A stretch of DNA of 7,399 nucleotides from Candidatus Arcticimaribacter sp. (lineage in GTDB: Bacteria > Bacteroidota > Bacteroidia > Flavobacteriales > Flavobacteriaceae), in assembly GCA_011526335.1 (NCBI GenBank), contig WTJB01000102.1:1-7399 (forward strand), given 5' to 3'. Each line of letters starts with the position of its first letter. Position 1 is the stretch's first letter. This document shows, in pieces, positions 1 to 7,332 of this stretch. The translations under genes were made by a program, and so were the position numbers. The notes below the pieces were generated by a model. It made no database searches. It was not told the origin of the DNA and was given only the letters and a program-made list of their open reading frames with translations.

Positions 1-324
1 GATCAGATCACTTTGAAAAAGTTTCGCTTCTAAAAAGGTGGTTTTTAGTGCTCTTTCAGCTTGTCTAGAAAGGTGAAGATTTTTTTTGGTATGCTCCAAA
101 CGGCTGTTGTCTAAGACAGCAGGGTTTAGGATTTCTACTTTCCGTTTTAAATTTTCAAGGTCAACCTCCATGGCGTTTAAGATAGAAATGGCTTTGCCGC
201 CTCCATCTCTGATGATTCCCAACATCAAATGCTCTGTGCCAATATAGTCATGTCCTAATCGCAAGGCTTCCTCCTTGCTGTACGATATAACATCTTTTAC
301 GCGGGGTGAGAAATTATCATCCAT
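1..324 (-). CDS. clpC: ATP-dependent Clp protease ATP-binding subunit ClpC, N-terminal part (partial)
   Basis: Reading the minus strand from the ATG at 324-322 gives 108 uninterrupted codons to the window edge, so only the N-terminal part is present and the AAA+ modules lie outside. The protein begins MDDNFSPRVKDVISYSKEEA, followed by LRLGHDYIGTEHLMLGI at about residues 21-37. This is the first Clp_N repeat typical of ClpC. The second Clp_N repeat appears to begin near HLSRQAERAL, about residues 86-95. In this family the N domain binds substrates or adaptors, and the hexamer unfolds proteins into the ClpP peptidase in the cytoplasm. No Shine-Dalgarno precedes the start; the leader is A-rich (AAAGAAAAGAAAAT), as is usual in Bacteroidota. 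The gene diverges from gyrA across 226 nt. ClpA or ClpB are less likely, because the GTEHLMLGI and RDGGGKA segments fit ClpC better. Confidence 0.93.
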   Translation of the reverse strand, partial: MDDNFSPRVKDVISYSKEEALRLGHDYIGTEHLMLGIIRDGGGKAISILNAMEVDLENLKRKVEILNPAVLDNSRLEHTKKNLHLSRQAERALKTTFLEAKLFQSDLI

Positions 325-362
325 ATTTTCTTTTCTTTAGCTCTTTCGTTCAACAATCGTTC

Positions 363-395
363 CACTAATAATCAATGCTATAGCTAATAGACAAA
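363..395 (-). promoter_or_regulatory. Possible clpC promoter
   Basis: On the minus strand TTTG (395-392) is followed after 21 nt by TATTAGTG (370-363). This is a partial match to the Bacteroidota pattern TTTG-N19-21-TAnnTTTG. It ends about 38 nt before the clpC start. The -7 match is imperfect and the region is A/T-rich, so a chance match is quite possible. Confidence 0.25.
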
Positions 396-487
396 AAAAA
401 GCGTTAAAATCAAAGTAGTTATCCGGAATTTTTTGCGAAATATTTTACCCTAAAAATGTTGATAAATCGAGTACAAAAAAGCATTTC

Positions 488-518
488 TTGGGTGGAATTT
501 GGGGATTTAATACATATT
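488..518 (+). promoter_or_regulatory. Likely gyrA promoter (TTG-N20-TACATATT)
   Basis: TTG at 488-490 is followed by exactly 20 nt and then TACATATT at 511-518, resembling the -33/-7 pair of the Bacteroidota primary sigma factor (TAnnTTTG at -7). It ends 32 nt before the gyrA ATG, leaving a leader of roughly 25 nt. The same spacing and TACAT core recur before the TPR gene and the tRNA. The rest of the 325-550 intergenic stretch holds no ORF, RNA gene or terminator that I can see. Confidence 0.45.
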
Positions 519-550
519 TTAGCTGATAGTATAAAAATGAAATTTTAGAT

Positions 551-3043
551 ATGGCTGATGGAGAAAAGCTCATCCCAATCAACATTGAGGATGAAATGAA
601 ATCCGCTTACATTGATTATTCAATGTCTGTCATTGTGTCACGTGCCTTGCCCGATGTTCGTGATGGTTTAAAGCCCGTACACCGACGGGTTCTTTTTGGA
701 ATGCATGAATTAGGGATACGTTCTTCAACGGCCTACAAGAAATCTGCAAGGATTGTAGGAGAGGTTTTAGGAAAGTACCATCCCCATGGCGATACTTCGG
801 TTTACGATACCATGGTGCGTATGGCGCAGGAGTGGAGTTTGCGCTATCTATTGGTAGATGGTCAAGGAAACTTCGGATCTATTGATGGCGATAGCCCAGC
901 AGCAATGCGTTATACCGAAGCGCGTATGCAAAAAATGTCTGAAGATCTTCTGGCCGACATCGATAAAGATACAGTAGATCATCAGTTGAATTTTGACGAC
1001 ACCTTAAAAGAGCCTACAGTACTCCCCACAAGGATTCCAAATCTTTTGATCAATGGAACCTCTGGGATTGCAGTAGGGATGGCGACCAACATGCCTCCGC
1101 ATAACCTGACAGAGGTAATCAACGGTACGGTTGCCTACATCAACCATAACGATATCGACATTGATGGGTTGATGCAACACATCAAAGCCCCAGATTTCCC
1201 TACAGGAGGAACAATCTATGGATACGATGGCGTAAAAGAAGCATTCCATACCGGTAGGGGGCGTGTAGTCCTTAGAGCCAAAGCAAATATTGAAGAGGTT
1301 CAAGGCCGTGAATGCATTATTGTTACTGAAATTCCCTATCAGGTCAACAAAGCGGAAATGATTCGTAAAACAGCCGAACTCATCAACGATAAGAAAATTG
1401 ATGGAATTTCGAACATTCGAGACGAGTCTGATCGTAAAGGAATGCGTATTGTTTACATCCTTAAGCGCGATGCTATTCCCAACATTGTTTTAAATAAACT
1501 CTATAAATACACCCAATTACAATCTTCTTTTAGCGTAAATAACATCGCCTTGGTAAAAGGACGTCCGCAGTTATTGAATCTGAAAGAAATGATTTATCAT
1601 TTTGTTGAGCACCGTCATGACGTAGTCGTTCGAAGAACAAAATTCGAATTAAAGAAAGCCGAAGACCGTGCGCACATCTTAGAAGGGCTGATTATTGCAT
1701 CCGATAATATCGATAAAGTAATTGCTCTCATTCGTTCTTCTTCTAATCCTGAGGAAGCAAGAAACAAACTGATCGAGAACTTTAAATTGACCGAAGTACA
1801 GGCCAAGGCCATTGTAGAAATGCGACTTCGTCAGTTAACAGGACTTGAGCAAGATAAACTTCGCGCAGAATACGATGAATTGGTCAAAACGATTGCAGAT
1901 TTAAAGGACATTCTTGACAAGAAAGATCGTCGTATGGACATCATCAAAGAAGAGCTGGAAGAAATCAAGGCCAAATATGGGGATGAGCGCCGCTCTGTCA
2001 TTGAGTACGCTGGAGGAAACTTTAGCATCGAAGATATGATCCCGAACGAAAAAGTGGTCATTACCATTTCTCACGCAGGATATATAAAGCGTACTCCACT
2101 TTCGGAATATAAAACCCAAAATAGAGGAGGGGTTGGCCAAAAAGCGTCAACCACGAGAAACGAAGATTTCTTGGAACATCTTTTTGTGGGGACCAACCAT
2201 CAATACATGTTGTTTTTTACCCAAAAAGGAAAGTGTTTTTGGATGCGTGTTTACGAAATCCCTGAGGGATCAAAAACAGCCAAAGGTCGTGCCATCCAAA
2301 ATTTGATCAACATTGAACAAGATGATAAGGTAAAGGCGTTTATCAACACCCAAGATTTAAAGGATCAGAAGTACATTGATAATCATTATGTAATCATGGC
2401 CACCAAAAAGGGACAGGTAAAGAAAACCTCTTTGGAACAATATTCAAGGCCACGTGCTAATGGTATTAACGCCATCACGATCAAAGACGGAGATGAACTA
2501 CTAGAAGCAAAACTCACCAATGGAGAAAGTCAAATTTTGCTGGCAGTGAAATCTGGAAAATCCATCCGTTTTGAGGAAAACAAAACCCGTCCTATGGGAC
2601 GTGGAGCCTCCGGAGTTCGTGGTATAAGTCTGGCGCATGATCAAGACGAAGTGGTTGGGATGGTTGCTGTAAGTGACCCCTCTACAGATATACTTGTCGT
2701 CTCTGAAAATGGGTATGGTAAACGCTCGAGCTTAGAAGATTATCGTATCACCAACCGTGGAGGAAAAGGGGTGAAAACCATTTCTGTTACCGATAAAACC
2801 GGAGAACTAGTCGCCATTAAAAACGTAAGCGATGAAGACGATTTGATGATCATCAATAAATCTGGAATAGCCATCCGGATGAGCGTCGATAGTCTCCGCG
2901 TTATGGGGAGAGCCACACAAGGGGTCAAGCTCATTAACTTAAAAGGGGATGACACCATCGCGGCGGTGGCTAAAGTGATGAAAAACGATGAATCTATTGA
3001 GGAATCGGATGAAGAAAACACGCCCGAAGCAACAACCGAATAA
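551..3043 (+). CDS. gyrA: DNA gyrase subunit A
   Basis: This is the complete 830-residue A subunit of DNA gyrase, which with GyrB introduces negative supercoils by double-strand passage in the cytoplasm. The N-terminal breakage-reunion domain carries [11 protein letters not shown] (41-51), the quinolone-determining region [10 protein letters not shown] (77-86), the catalytic Arg120-Tyr121 in [10 protein letters not shown], and the intercalating Ile173 in [12 protein letters not shown] charged coiled coil at about 433-480 matches the C-gate arm. The C-terminal domain from about 490 shows six recurring blade motifs, starting at G510, G560, G621, G669, G721 and G772, as in the six-bladed GyrA pinwheel. 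The GyrA box is QNRGGVG (523-529). An acidic tail follows (residues 812-830). Six blades plus a recognisable box argue for GyrA rather than ParC. The ATG at 551 starts directly in the conserved N terminus; no Shine-Dalgarno is visible. Length is close to Bacillus GyrA and shorter than E. coli GyrA. Confidence 0.98.
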   Translation: MADGEKLIPINIEDEMKSAYIDYSMSVIVSRALPDVRDGLKPVHRRVLFGMHELGIRSSTAYKKSARIVGEVLGKYHPHGDTSVYDTMVRMAQEWSLRYLLVDGQGNFGSIDGDSPAAMRYTEARMQKMSEDLLADIDKDTVDHQLNFDDTLKEPTVLPTRIPNLLINGTSGIAVGMATNMPPHNLTEVINGTVAYINHNDIDIDGLMQHIKAPDFPTGGTIYGYDGVKEAFHTGRGRVVLRAKANIEEVQGRECIIVTEIPYQVNKAEMIRKTAELINDKKIDGISNIRDESDRKGMRIVYILKRDAIPNIVLNKLYKYTQLQSSFSVNNIALVKGRPQLLNLKEMIYHFVEHRHDVVVRRTKFELKKAEDRAHILEGLIIASDNIDKVIALIRSSSNPEEARNKLIENFKLTEVQAKAIVEMRLRQLTGLEQDKLRAEYDELVKTIADLKDILDKKDRRMDIIKEELEEIKAKYGDERRSVIEYAGGNFSIEDMIPNEKVVITISHAGYIKRTPLSEYKTQNRGGVGQKASTTRNEDFLEHLFVGTNHQYMLFFTQKGKCFWMRVYEIPEGSKTAKGRAIQNLINIEQDDKVKAFINTQDLKDQKYIDNHYVIMATKKGQVKKTSLEQYSRPRANGINAITIKDGDELLEAKLTNGESQILLAVKSGKSIRFEENKTRPMGRGASGVRGISLAHDQDEVVGMVAVSDPSTDILVVSENGYGKRSSLEDYRITNRGGKGVKTISVTDKTGELVAIKNVSDEDDLMIINKSGIAIRMSVDSLRVMGRATQGVKLINLKGDDTIAAVAKVMKNDESIEESDEENTPEATTE

Positions 3044-3045
3044 GT

Positions 3046-3077
3046 TTTGGCACTAAGATTGAATACTACTACATAAA
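3046..3077 (+). promoter_or_regulatory. Possible internal promoter for the TPR gene
   Basis: TTTG at 3046-3049, directly after the gyrA stop, is followed by 20 nt and TACATAAA at 3070-3077. The -7 box matches TAnnTTTG only in its first half. The start codon is 13 nt further on, so the leader would be very short. The gene may simply be read through from gyrA, since no terminator separates them. Confidence 0.25.
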
Positions 3078-3090
3078 TTAACACAATAAA

Positions 3091-4305
3091 ATGAAACATC
3101 TATTACAATTATTTTTGGTATTGACCGTAAGCTTTTCTTTCGCCCAAAAGAAAGAATTAAAGCTTGCTCAAAAACTATATAAATCCCAGAAAATATCTGA
3201 AGCAAGAGCAAGTTTAGATACCAACAAAGCTTTGTTGGAGGGGGCAGAAGCCAAGATTTCTGCACAATACTATCTTCTAAATGCGCAAGTAGCACGTGCG
3301 GAGAAAAATTATAGTTTAGCTTTTGACCAATTGGGTCTTGCAAAGGAAAAAAAGGCCAATGCCGATTTAGTAAGCCAAGAAAGTCAAGCATTAACTGCAG
3401 ATCTTGTTAACCAAGCCATTACCCTGTCTGAGACAGAGGCTTTCCTTGAATCTTCGAATCTTCTATATCTGGCGTATAAACTAGACAAAAAAGCAAATGT
3501 AGATTATCTCTATTATGCTGCTTCAAATGCTGTAAATTCGGGTACCTATGACGTCGCATTAGATTACTACAAAGAGTTAAAAGCGATCAAATATTCAGGG
3601 ATTACTACCCAGTATTTTGTCACAGATGTAAAGACCAACGAGGAACGTGAGGTTACTGAAACTGAATTTACATTTTTGAGTAAGTCGAAAGACTACACCA
3701 ATGCAAGATCTCAGGATACCGAGTCTAAGTTTCCTGAAATTGTAAAAAATATTGCTTTGATCTACACCCAGCTGGATAAGAAGGAAGAAGCTATTGCCGC
3801 TGTAAAAGAAGCCCGTGCAGAAAATCCTGATGACCTAGGGTTGATCCTTACTGAGGCAAACCTTTACATACAGTTAGGCGAGAAAGATCGTTTTAGTGAA
3901 TTGATGGAACAAGCCATTGCGCAAGATCCTAACAATCCTACCCTATATTACAACCTTGGTGTAGTGACAGAAGATGCTGCACAGGCGCGTTCTTACTATG
4001 AAAAAGCCATAGAACTAGATCCCAATATGCAGGAAGCCTACCTGAACTTGGTAGCATTAATTTTAGAAGCAGAACCTGCGCTAGTAGAAAAGATGAATTC
4101 CTTAGGTAGATCTCGTGCAGACGAAATGAAGTATGAGGAGCTTAAAAAAGAAAGAGAAGGTCTTTACAAAGAATGTGTGCCGATTCTTCAGAAATTAGTA
4201 GAATTAGACAGCGGTAATCAAGAAGCTGTAAAAACCTTAATGAATATCTATTATACTTTAGATAACATGGAAGGTTATGCTGAAATGAAAAAATTGTTAG
4301 AGTAA
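3091..4305 (+). CDS. Secreted tetratricopeptide-repeat protein of unknown function
   Basis: This 404-residue protein starts with a signal peptide: basic MKH, a hydrophobic core LLQLFLVLTVSFSF, and a probable signal peptidase I cut after Ala18 (SFA|QKK). It should therefore act in the periplasm; no lipobox cysteine is present. The mature part is helical and repetitive. Clear TPR units lie at about 214-247 (KNIALIYTQLDKKEEAIAAV), 248-281 (LTEANLYIQLGEKDRFSELM), 283-314 (TLYYNLGVV, then YYEKAIELDPN) and 374-404 (QEAVKTLMNIYYTL). Weaker helical pairs lie at about 20-160, and a charged non-repeat linker at about 176-212. TPRs mediate protein-protein contacts; the partner is not evident. The gene lies 47 nt behind gyrA and probably shares its transcript, ending at the hairpin at 4326-4353. 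I recall this gyrA-TPR order from other flavobacteria but could not check it. A specific function cannot be assigned. Confidence 0.92.
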   Translation: MKHLLQLFLVLTVSFSFAQKKELKLAQKLYKSQKISEARASLDTNKALLEGAEAKISAQYYLLNAQVARAEKNYSLAFDQLGLAKEKKANADLVSQESQALTADLVNQAITLSETEAFLESSNLLYLAYKLDKKANVDYLYYAASNAVNSGTYDVALDYYKELKAIKYSGITTQYFVTDVKTNEEREVTETEFTFLSKSKDYTNARSQDTESKFPEIVKNIALIYTQLDKKEEAIAAVKEARAENPDDLGLILTEANLYIQLGEKDRFSELMEQAIAQDPNNPTLYYNLGVVTEDAAQARSYYEKAIELDPNMQEAYLNLVALILEAEPALVEKMNSLGRSRADEMKYEELKKEREGLYKECVPILQKLVELDSGNQEAVKTLMNIYYTLDNMEGYAEMKKLLE

Positions 4306-4325
4306 TCCTCTCTTTTAATAGCACT

Positions 4326-4353
4326 AAAAAACCCTCTTTTTAGAGGGTTTTTT
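4326..4353. terminator. Bidirectional rho-independent terminator
   Basis: Bases 4326-4337 pair perfectly with 4342-4353: a 12-bp stem with a CCCTCT/AGAGGG core, a TTTT loop, and A and T tracts forming its base. T-rich sequence follows the GC core on both strands, so it can end the TPR transcript rightward and the NlpC/P60 transcript leftward. Its right arm ends on the first base of the stop triplet of the minus-strand gene. Confidence 0.92.
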
Positions 4354-5102
4354 TATAGGATTGATTTTATCAAGCGCAACTGGTGCGAGTGTCCTTTCCG
4401 GTCCGAACTAAAAATTCCTGTTTGATCGATACGATCGATACGCACCTGTCCATGGGCGTGAAGAATAAAATGGTTGGGCAGCAGTATGCCCACATGAATG
4501 ATTTTTCCTTCCTTGTCATCAAAAAAGGCTAAGTCTCCGGGTTGGCTTTCTTCTATAAAACTCAGAGTAGCGCCTACCTCTGCCTGTTGGTAGGCATCGC
4601 GGGGTAAGGCAATGCCGTTGATTTTATACACCATTTGACTAAGACCAGAACAATCTATCCCCGTAGGAGATTTTCCTCCCCATAAATAGGGTGCATTTAA
4701 ATATTGATAGGCGGTAGTCAATAGGTTTTCGCGTATTTTCTCTGCGGTAGCCCGTTGACCATCAAAATGATGATCCAATAAGCTTAGCGCCCGTAAATCA
4801 CTTCCCAACGGAATGGGGAAAAGTTCTTTTTTCTCATTGCTGATAAAGTCCAGCAAGTTTGTGCTGTGTATAGGGGTGGTTTGTTTTAACTGCTTAAAGT
4901 CCTCTTCGGTAATCTCTTGGATCTGATTCCACGAAACCCAACCCTCATAACTGTCCCATTGGGTTCTTATCTTAAACCACTCTTTCCTGTGGTCTATGAT
5001 CTTAAAAAAATCCCCGTAAAGCAATTGAGATCGTTGCTCGCTTTTATGCGAAGCTTCACTTCTAAGGGGAACAATACCTAAAGGACAAACACCGTATCTC
5101 AA
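4353..5102 (-). CDS. SH3b-NlpC/P60 peptidase (probable gamma-D-glutamyl-diamino acid endopeptidase)
   Basis: With the start chosen here the product has 249 residues. The N-terminal part (about 11-65; VPLR..., LLYGDFFKI, WFKI, YEGWVS) is a bacterial SH3-like domain. The C-terminal part is a C40 NlpC/P60 domain: YLNAPYLWGGKSPTGIDCSG with catalytic Cys151, PGDLAFF, His203 in IIHVGI, and third residue His215 in FILHAHG. Family members cleave the D-Glu-diamino acid bond of peptidoglycan peptides. I see no signal peptide, so a YkfC-like role in cytoplasmic muropeptide recycling fits better than secretion, though this is inference. There is no in-frame ATG upstream. A TTG at 5129-5127 would add nine residues, but it lies within a -7-like box. 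The TTG at 5102-5100 gives MRYGVCPLGIVPLR, the N-terminal length I expect in flavobacterial homologues. The gene is convergent with the TPR gene and divergent from pgpH. Confidence 0.9.
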   Translation of the reverse strand: MRYGVCPLGIVPLRSEASHKSEQRSQLLYGDFFKIIDHRKEWFKIRTQWDSYEGWVSWNQIQEITEEDFKQLKQTTPIHSTNLLDFISNEKKELFPIPLGSDLRALSLLDHHFDGQRATAEKIRENLLTTAYQYLNAPYLWGGKSPTGIDCSGLSQMVYKINGIALPRDAYQQAEVGATLSFIEESQPGDLAFFDDKEGKIIHVGILLPNHFILHAHGQVRIDRIDQTGIFSSDRKGHSHQLRLIKSIL

Positions 5103-5113
5103 TCTAATTGCAT
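5099..5113 (-). promoter_or_regulatory. Possible five-codon leader ORF overlapping the peptidase start
   Basis: On the minus strand ATG (5113-5111) opens the short frame Met-Gln-Leu-Asp-stop. Its TGA at 5101-5099 overlaps the proposed TTG start (5102-5100) as TTGA. Such an overlap could allow translational coupling. Alternatively, this ATG is the remnant of the true start, displaced by an indel or a base-calling error. The sequence is directly visible; the role is speculative. Confidence 0.25.
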
Positions 5114-5126
5114 AATGATTTGCCCC

Positions 5127-5134
5127 CAAAAATA
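5127..5134 (-). promoter_or_regulatory. Possible -7 box for the NlpC/P60 gene
   Basis: The minus strand reads TATTTTTG from 5134 to 5127, a full match to TAnnTTTG. No good TTTG lies 19-21 nt upstream, which weakens it. If used, transcription would begin near 5120, leaving the TTG at 5129 outside the mRNA and favouring the start at 5102. Confidence 0.35.
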
Positions 5135-5181
5135 AGCAAAATGAAGTGAGGGCTAGCTTCTCTGAGTAAAAAAAACATTCT

Positions 5182-5189
5182 TACCTTTA
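5182..5189 (+). promoter_or_regulatory. Possible -7 box for the pgpH-family gene
   Basis: TACCTTTA at 5182-5189 matches TAnnTTTG at seven of eight positions. The -33 region, near 5158-5162, has no clear TTTG. The start codon is 42 nt downstream of the box. A 10-bp palindrome lies at the expected transcription start. Confidence 0.4.
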
Positions 5190-5193
5190 CTTG

Positions 5194-5203
5194 AGGGTAC
5201 CCT
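5194..5203. repeat. Perfect 10-bp palindrome AGGGTACCCT
   Basis: The palindrome lies 5 nt after the putative -7 box of the pgpH-family gene and is followed by a T run. It could be an operator at the transcription start. It has no loop, so it is too small to be a convincing terminator. A chance 10-mer cannot be excluded. Confidence 0.3.
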
Positions 5204-5231
5204 ATTTTTTTTATCCCCTACCAACAGGTTT

Positions 5232-7274
5232 ATGAAAACACTTTTTTCTTTTATCATCAACCAACAATCCCTGCTCTATAAGCTCGGAATTTTTATTTTT
5301 TGTGGGTGTAGTATTGTATATGTTTTACCACGTGCAGGGCAGTTTAAGTATGACATCCAGCGGGCAAAAACTTGGGACTATCCCAACTTGTATGCCCCCT
5401 TTGATTTTTCGTTGATCAAAACCGAAGCTGAATTACAACTCGAACGAAAGCAAGCTCAAGAACAATCCTTGGTTTATTTTACCTTCGATACACAGACCGA
5501 AGAAAAGGTAAAGAAGCTATATACCCAACGCTTTCAAAATTATTTTGCTTATCCGCAAAGCTCAAAGCGCTACAAAACATTTTTCGATTATGGGATGCAG
5601 CATTTGACGGCCATTTACAGCATTGGAATACTGCCGCCTAATTATACCCATCGTGGCGGAAATAGCGAGGGGGTCATAAAATCTACCGTGGAGGAGCAAT
5701 ACAGTTTTGACGAATTGTTTGATCTCAATCAGCTTTCGGACTATTTATCTCAAAATCTAAACGCAAAATATGAACGGCAGGAAAACGCTTATTATCAGCT
5801 ATTTTTTGAGATTTTAGAACCCAATCTTAGCTATAACCAGCGTTTGTCAGAAAGTGTTTTAGCCGAGTCGTATTCCAAAATTTCTTCCACAAAGGACTTG
5901 ATTACCACAGGCGAACTTATTGTAAAACAAGGAGAAGTTATTGATGAGGTCATCTATCAAAAACTAAATTCCCTGAAACAACGGTACTCTGCTTCCGGAT
6001 TATCTGATCAAAACCTCTTTTGGATAACCCTTGGTCAATCCCTTATTGTGGCGTTAATGTTGGGGATGCTGTTTTTGTTTATCTATACCTATAGAATTGA
6101 GGTTTTCGAAAACAATACAAAAATGACCTTTGTAGTGCTGAATTTACTCTTGATGGTACTGCTAAGTACAAGTATAATAAAGTTTAATGCTACCTACTTG
6201 TACATACTTCCCATTTGTATTTTTCCACTAATTACAAAAGCTTTTTTTGATGCGCGTTTGGGTTTGTTTGTCCACGTGCTCTCTGTGCTCTTGGTGGGAC
6301 TTTTTGCCCCCAAGCCTTTTGAGTATGTCGTTTTGCAAATTCTAGCTGGGATTGTCACCATACTCGGGGTATCAGAATTGTATAAAAGAGCCAATTTGTT
6401 TATTTCTGTTGTACAAATCACTGGGGTGTACTTGATTGGCTATTTTGCTTTTTATGTGCTACAAGAAGGGGGTGTAACGGCTTTTCCGTTTTCTACTTTA
6501 GGTTTGTTTTTTATAAATGGATTGTTGACCCTCTTTGTGCAACCGTTGATTTATCTCTACGAGAAACTCTTTCAATTGGATTCGGATATATCTCTTTTGG
6601 AACTGTCGGATACCCATTCGCCTTTATTGGTTGAACTATCGAACAAAGCCCCCGGTACGTTTCATCATGCCTTACAGGTGGCGAATCTCGCAGAAGCTGC
6701 TGCAGCCTCTATAAATGCCAATGTGTTATTGACACGCGTGGGGGCTTTGTATCATGATGTAGGAAAAATAAAAAACCCAACCTATTTTTCAGAAAATCAG
6801 CGCGGGCGGGTTTCTCCTCATGACGAATTAGAGCCCTTAGAGAGTGCAAAAATCATCATCCAACACGTCTTGGACGGTATAGAAATTGCAAAAAAATATA
6901 ACCTCCCAGATCGTGTAATAGACTTTATACGTACCCATCACGGCACCTCTTCGGTGTATTATTTTTTGAAAAAAGCGCAGGAAGCTACACCCGAAATTTC
7001 GGCGGATGAATTTTACTACAAAGGGCCTAAACCCTTTTCTAAAGAAACAGCAATTTTGATGATGGCTGATGCGGTAGAGGCGGCCTCTAAAAGTTTAAAA
7101 GAGCCTACGGTAGCTTCATTAAAACGCTTTGTTATACAAATAATCGATCGTCAATTGGAGGAGGCGCAATTTGTACAGTCAAACATCACATTGGCTGAAA
7201 TTGAGACGGTTAAAAAAGTATTGATCCATAAATTGATTGACATCTATCATTTAAGGATTGAATATCCAGAATAA
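5232..7274 (+). CDS. pgpH: 7TM-HD family membrane protein, PgpH-like cyclic-di-AMP phosphodiesterase
   Basis: This complete 680-residue protein has the architecture of the PgpH/YqfF family. It has an N-terminal membrane anchor (about 16-33), then an extracytoplasmic 7TMR-HDED-type domain (about 34-260, including GELIVKQGEVID at 227-238). Seven hydrophobic segments follow, at about 264-286, 298-316, 322-338, 344-359, 364-381, 389-410 and 419-441. A cytoplasmic HD domain lies at about 460-680. All expected metal ligands are visible: His479 in FHHALQVANLAE, His508-Asp509 in YHDVGKI, His545 in IIQHVL, His569-His570 in RTHHGT, and Asp613 in MADAVEAAS. Characterised relatives hydrolyse the second messenger c-di-AMP to pApA; that activity here is inferred from homology. 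The ATG at 5232 immediately precedes the anchor; AGG at 5226-5228 is at best a poor Shine-Dalgarno. No terminator separates it from the tRNA promoter downstream. Confidence 0.93.
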   Translation: MKTLFSFIINQQSLLYKLGIFIFCGCSIVYVLPRAGQFKYDIQRAKTWDYPNLYAPFDFSLIKTEAELQLERKQAQEQSLVYFTFDTQTEEKVKKLYTQRFQNYFAYPQSSKRYKTFFDYGMQHLTAIYSIGILPPNYTHRGGNSEGVIKSTVEEQYSFDELFDLNQLSDYLSQNLNAKYERQENAYYQLFFEILEPNLSYNQRLSESVLAESYSKISSTKDLITTGELIVKQGEVIDEVIYQKLNSLKQRYSASGLSDQNLFWITLGQSLIVALMLGMLFLFIYTYRIEVFENNTKMTFVVLNLLLMVLLSTSIIKFNATYLYILPICIFPLITKAFFDARLGLFVHVLSVLLVGLFAPKPFEYVVLQILAGIVTILGVSELYKRANLFISVVQITGVYLIGYFAFYVLQEGGVTAFPFSTLGLFFINGLLTLFVQPLIYLYEKLFQLDSDISLLELSDTHSPLLVELSNKAPGTFHHALQVANLAEAAAASINANVLLTRVGALYHDVGKIKNPTYFSENQRGRVSPHDELEPLESAKIIIQHVLDGIEIAKKYNLPDRVIDFIRTHHGTSSVYYFLKKAQEATPEISADEFYYKGPKPFSKETAILMMADAVEAASKSLKEPTVASLKRFVIQIIDRQLEEAQFVQSNITLAEIETVKKVLIHKLIDIYHLRIEYPE

Positions 7275-7298
7275 AAGCGAGATAATTAGAAAAAACTA

Positions 7299-7329
7299 TT
7301 GTTTAATAATTTTCTTAGAAGTACATTTG
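7299..7329 (+). promoter_or_regulatory. tRNA-Ser promoter (TTG-N20-TACATTTG)
   Basis: TTG at 7299-7301, then 20 nt, then TACATTTG at 7322-7329: a complete match to the Bacteroidota -7 consensus TAnnTTTG with correct spacing. It ends 20 nt before the mature tRNA 5' end, leaving a precursor leader of about 13-15 nt. This is the best promoter in the window. Confidence 0.75.
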
Positions 7330-7332
7330 CAA

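Noticed and set aside
325..550. Possible small RNA or riboswitch in the clpC-gyrA intergenic region
   Set aside because: I found no stable stem-loop set, terminator or conserved RNA motif. Paired promoters explain the space.
1004..2140. Several minus-strand open frames of 65-99 codons within gyrA
   Set aside because: They lie opposite a strongly conserved gene, resemble no family I know, and have no promoter or start context.
551..3043. Alternative identity as topoisomerase IV subunit ParC
   Set aside because: Six C-terminal blade motifs and a recognisable GyrA box support GyrA.
2740..3391. Minus-strand open frames of 112-119 codons opposite the gyrA 3' end and the TPR gene start
   Set aside because: They look like antisense shadows with low-complexity Ser/Leu-rich translations. 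Both flanking plus-strand genes are complete and convincing.
5194..5212. GGGTACCC followed by a T run read as an intrinsic terminator
   Set aside because: The dyad has no loop and only five pairs per arm, and it lies directly after a promoter-like box rather than after a gene.
6194..6421. 75-codon minus-strand frame inside the pgpH-family gene
   Set aside because: It is antisense to the membrane-segment region, shows no recognisable motif, and best fits chance.
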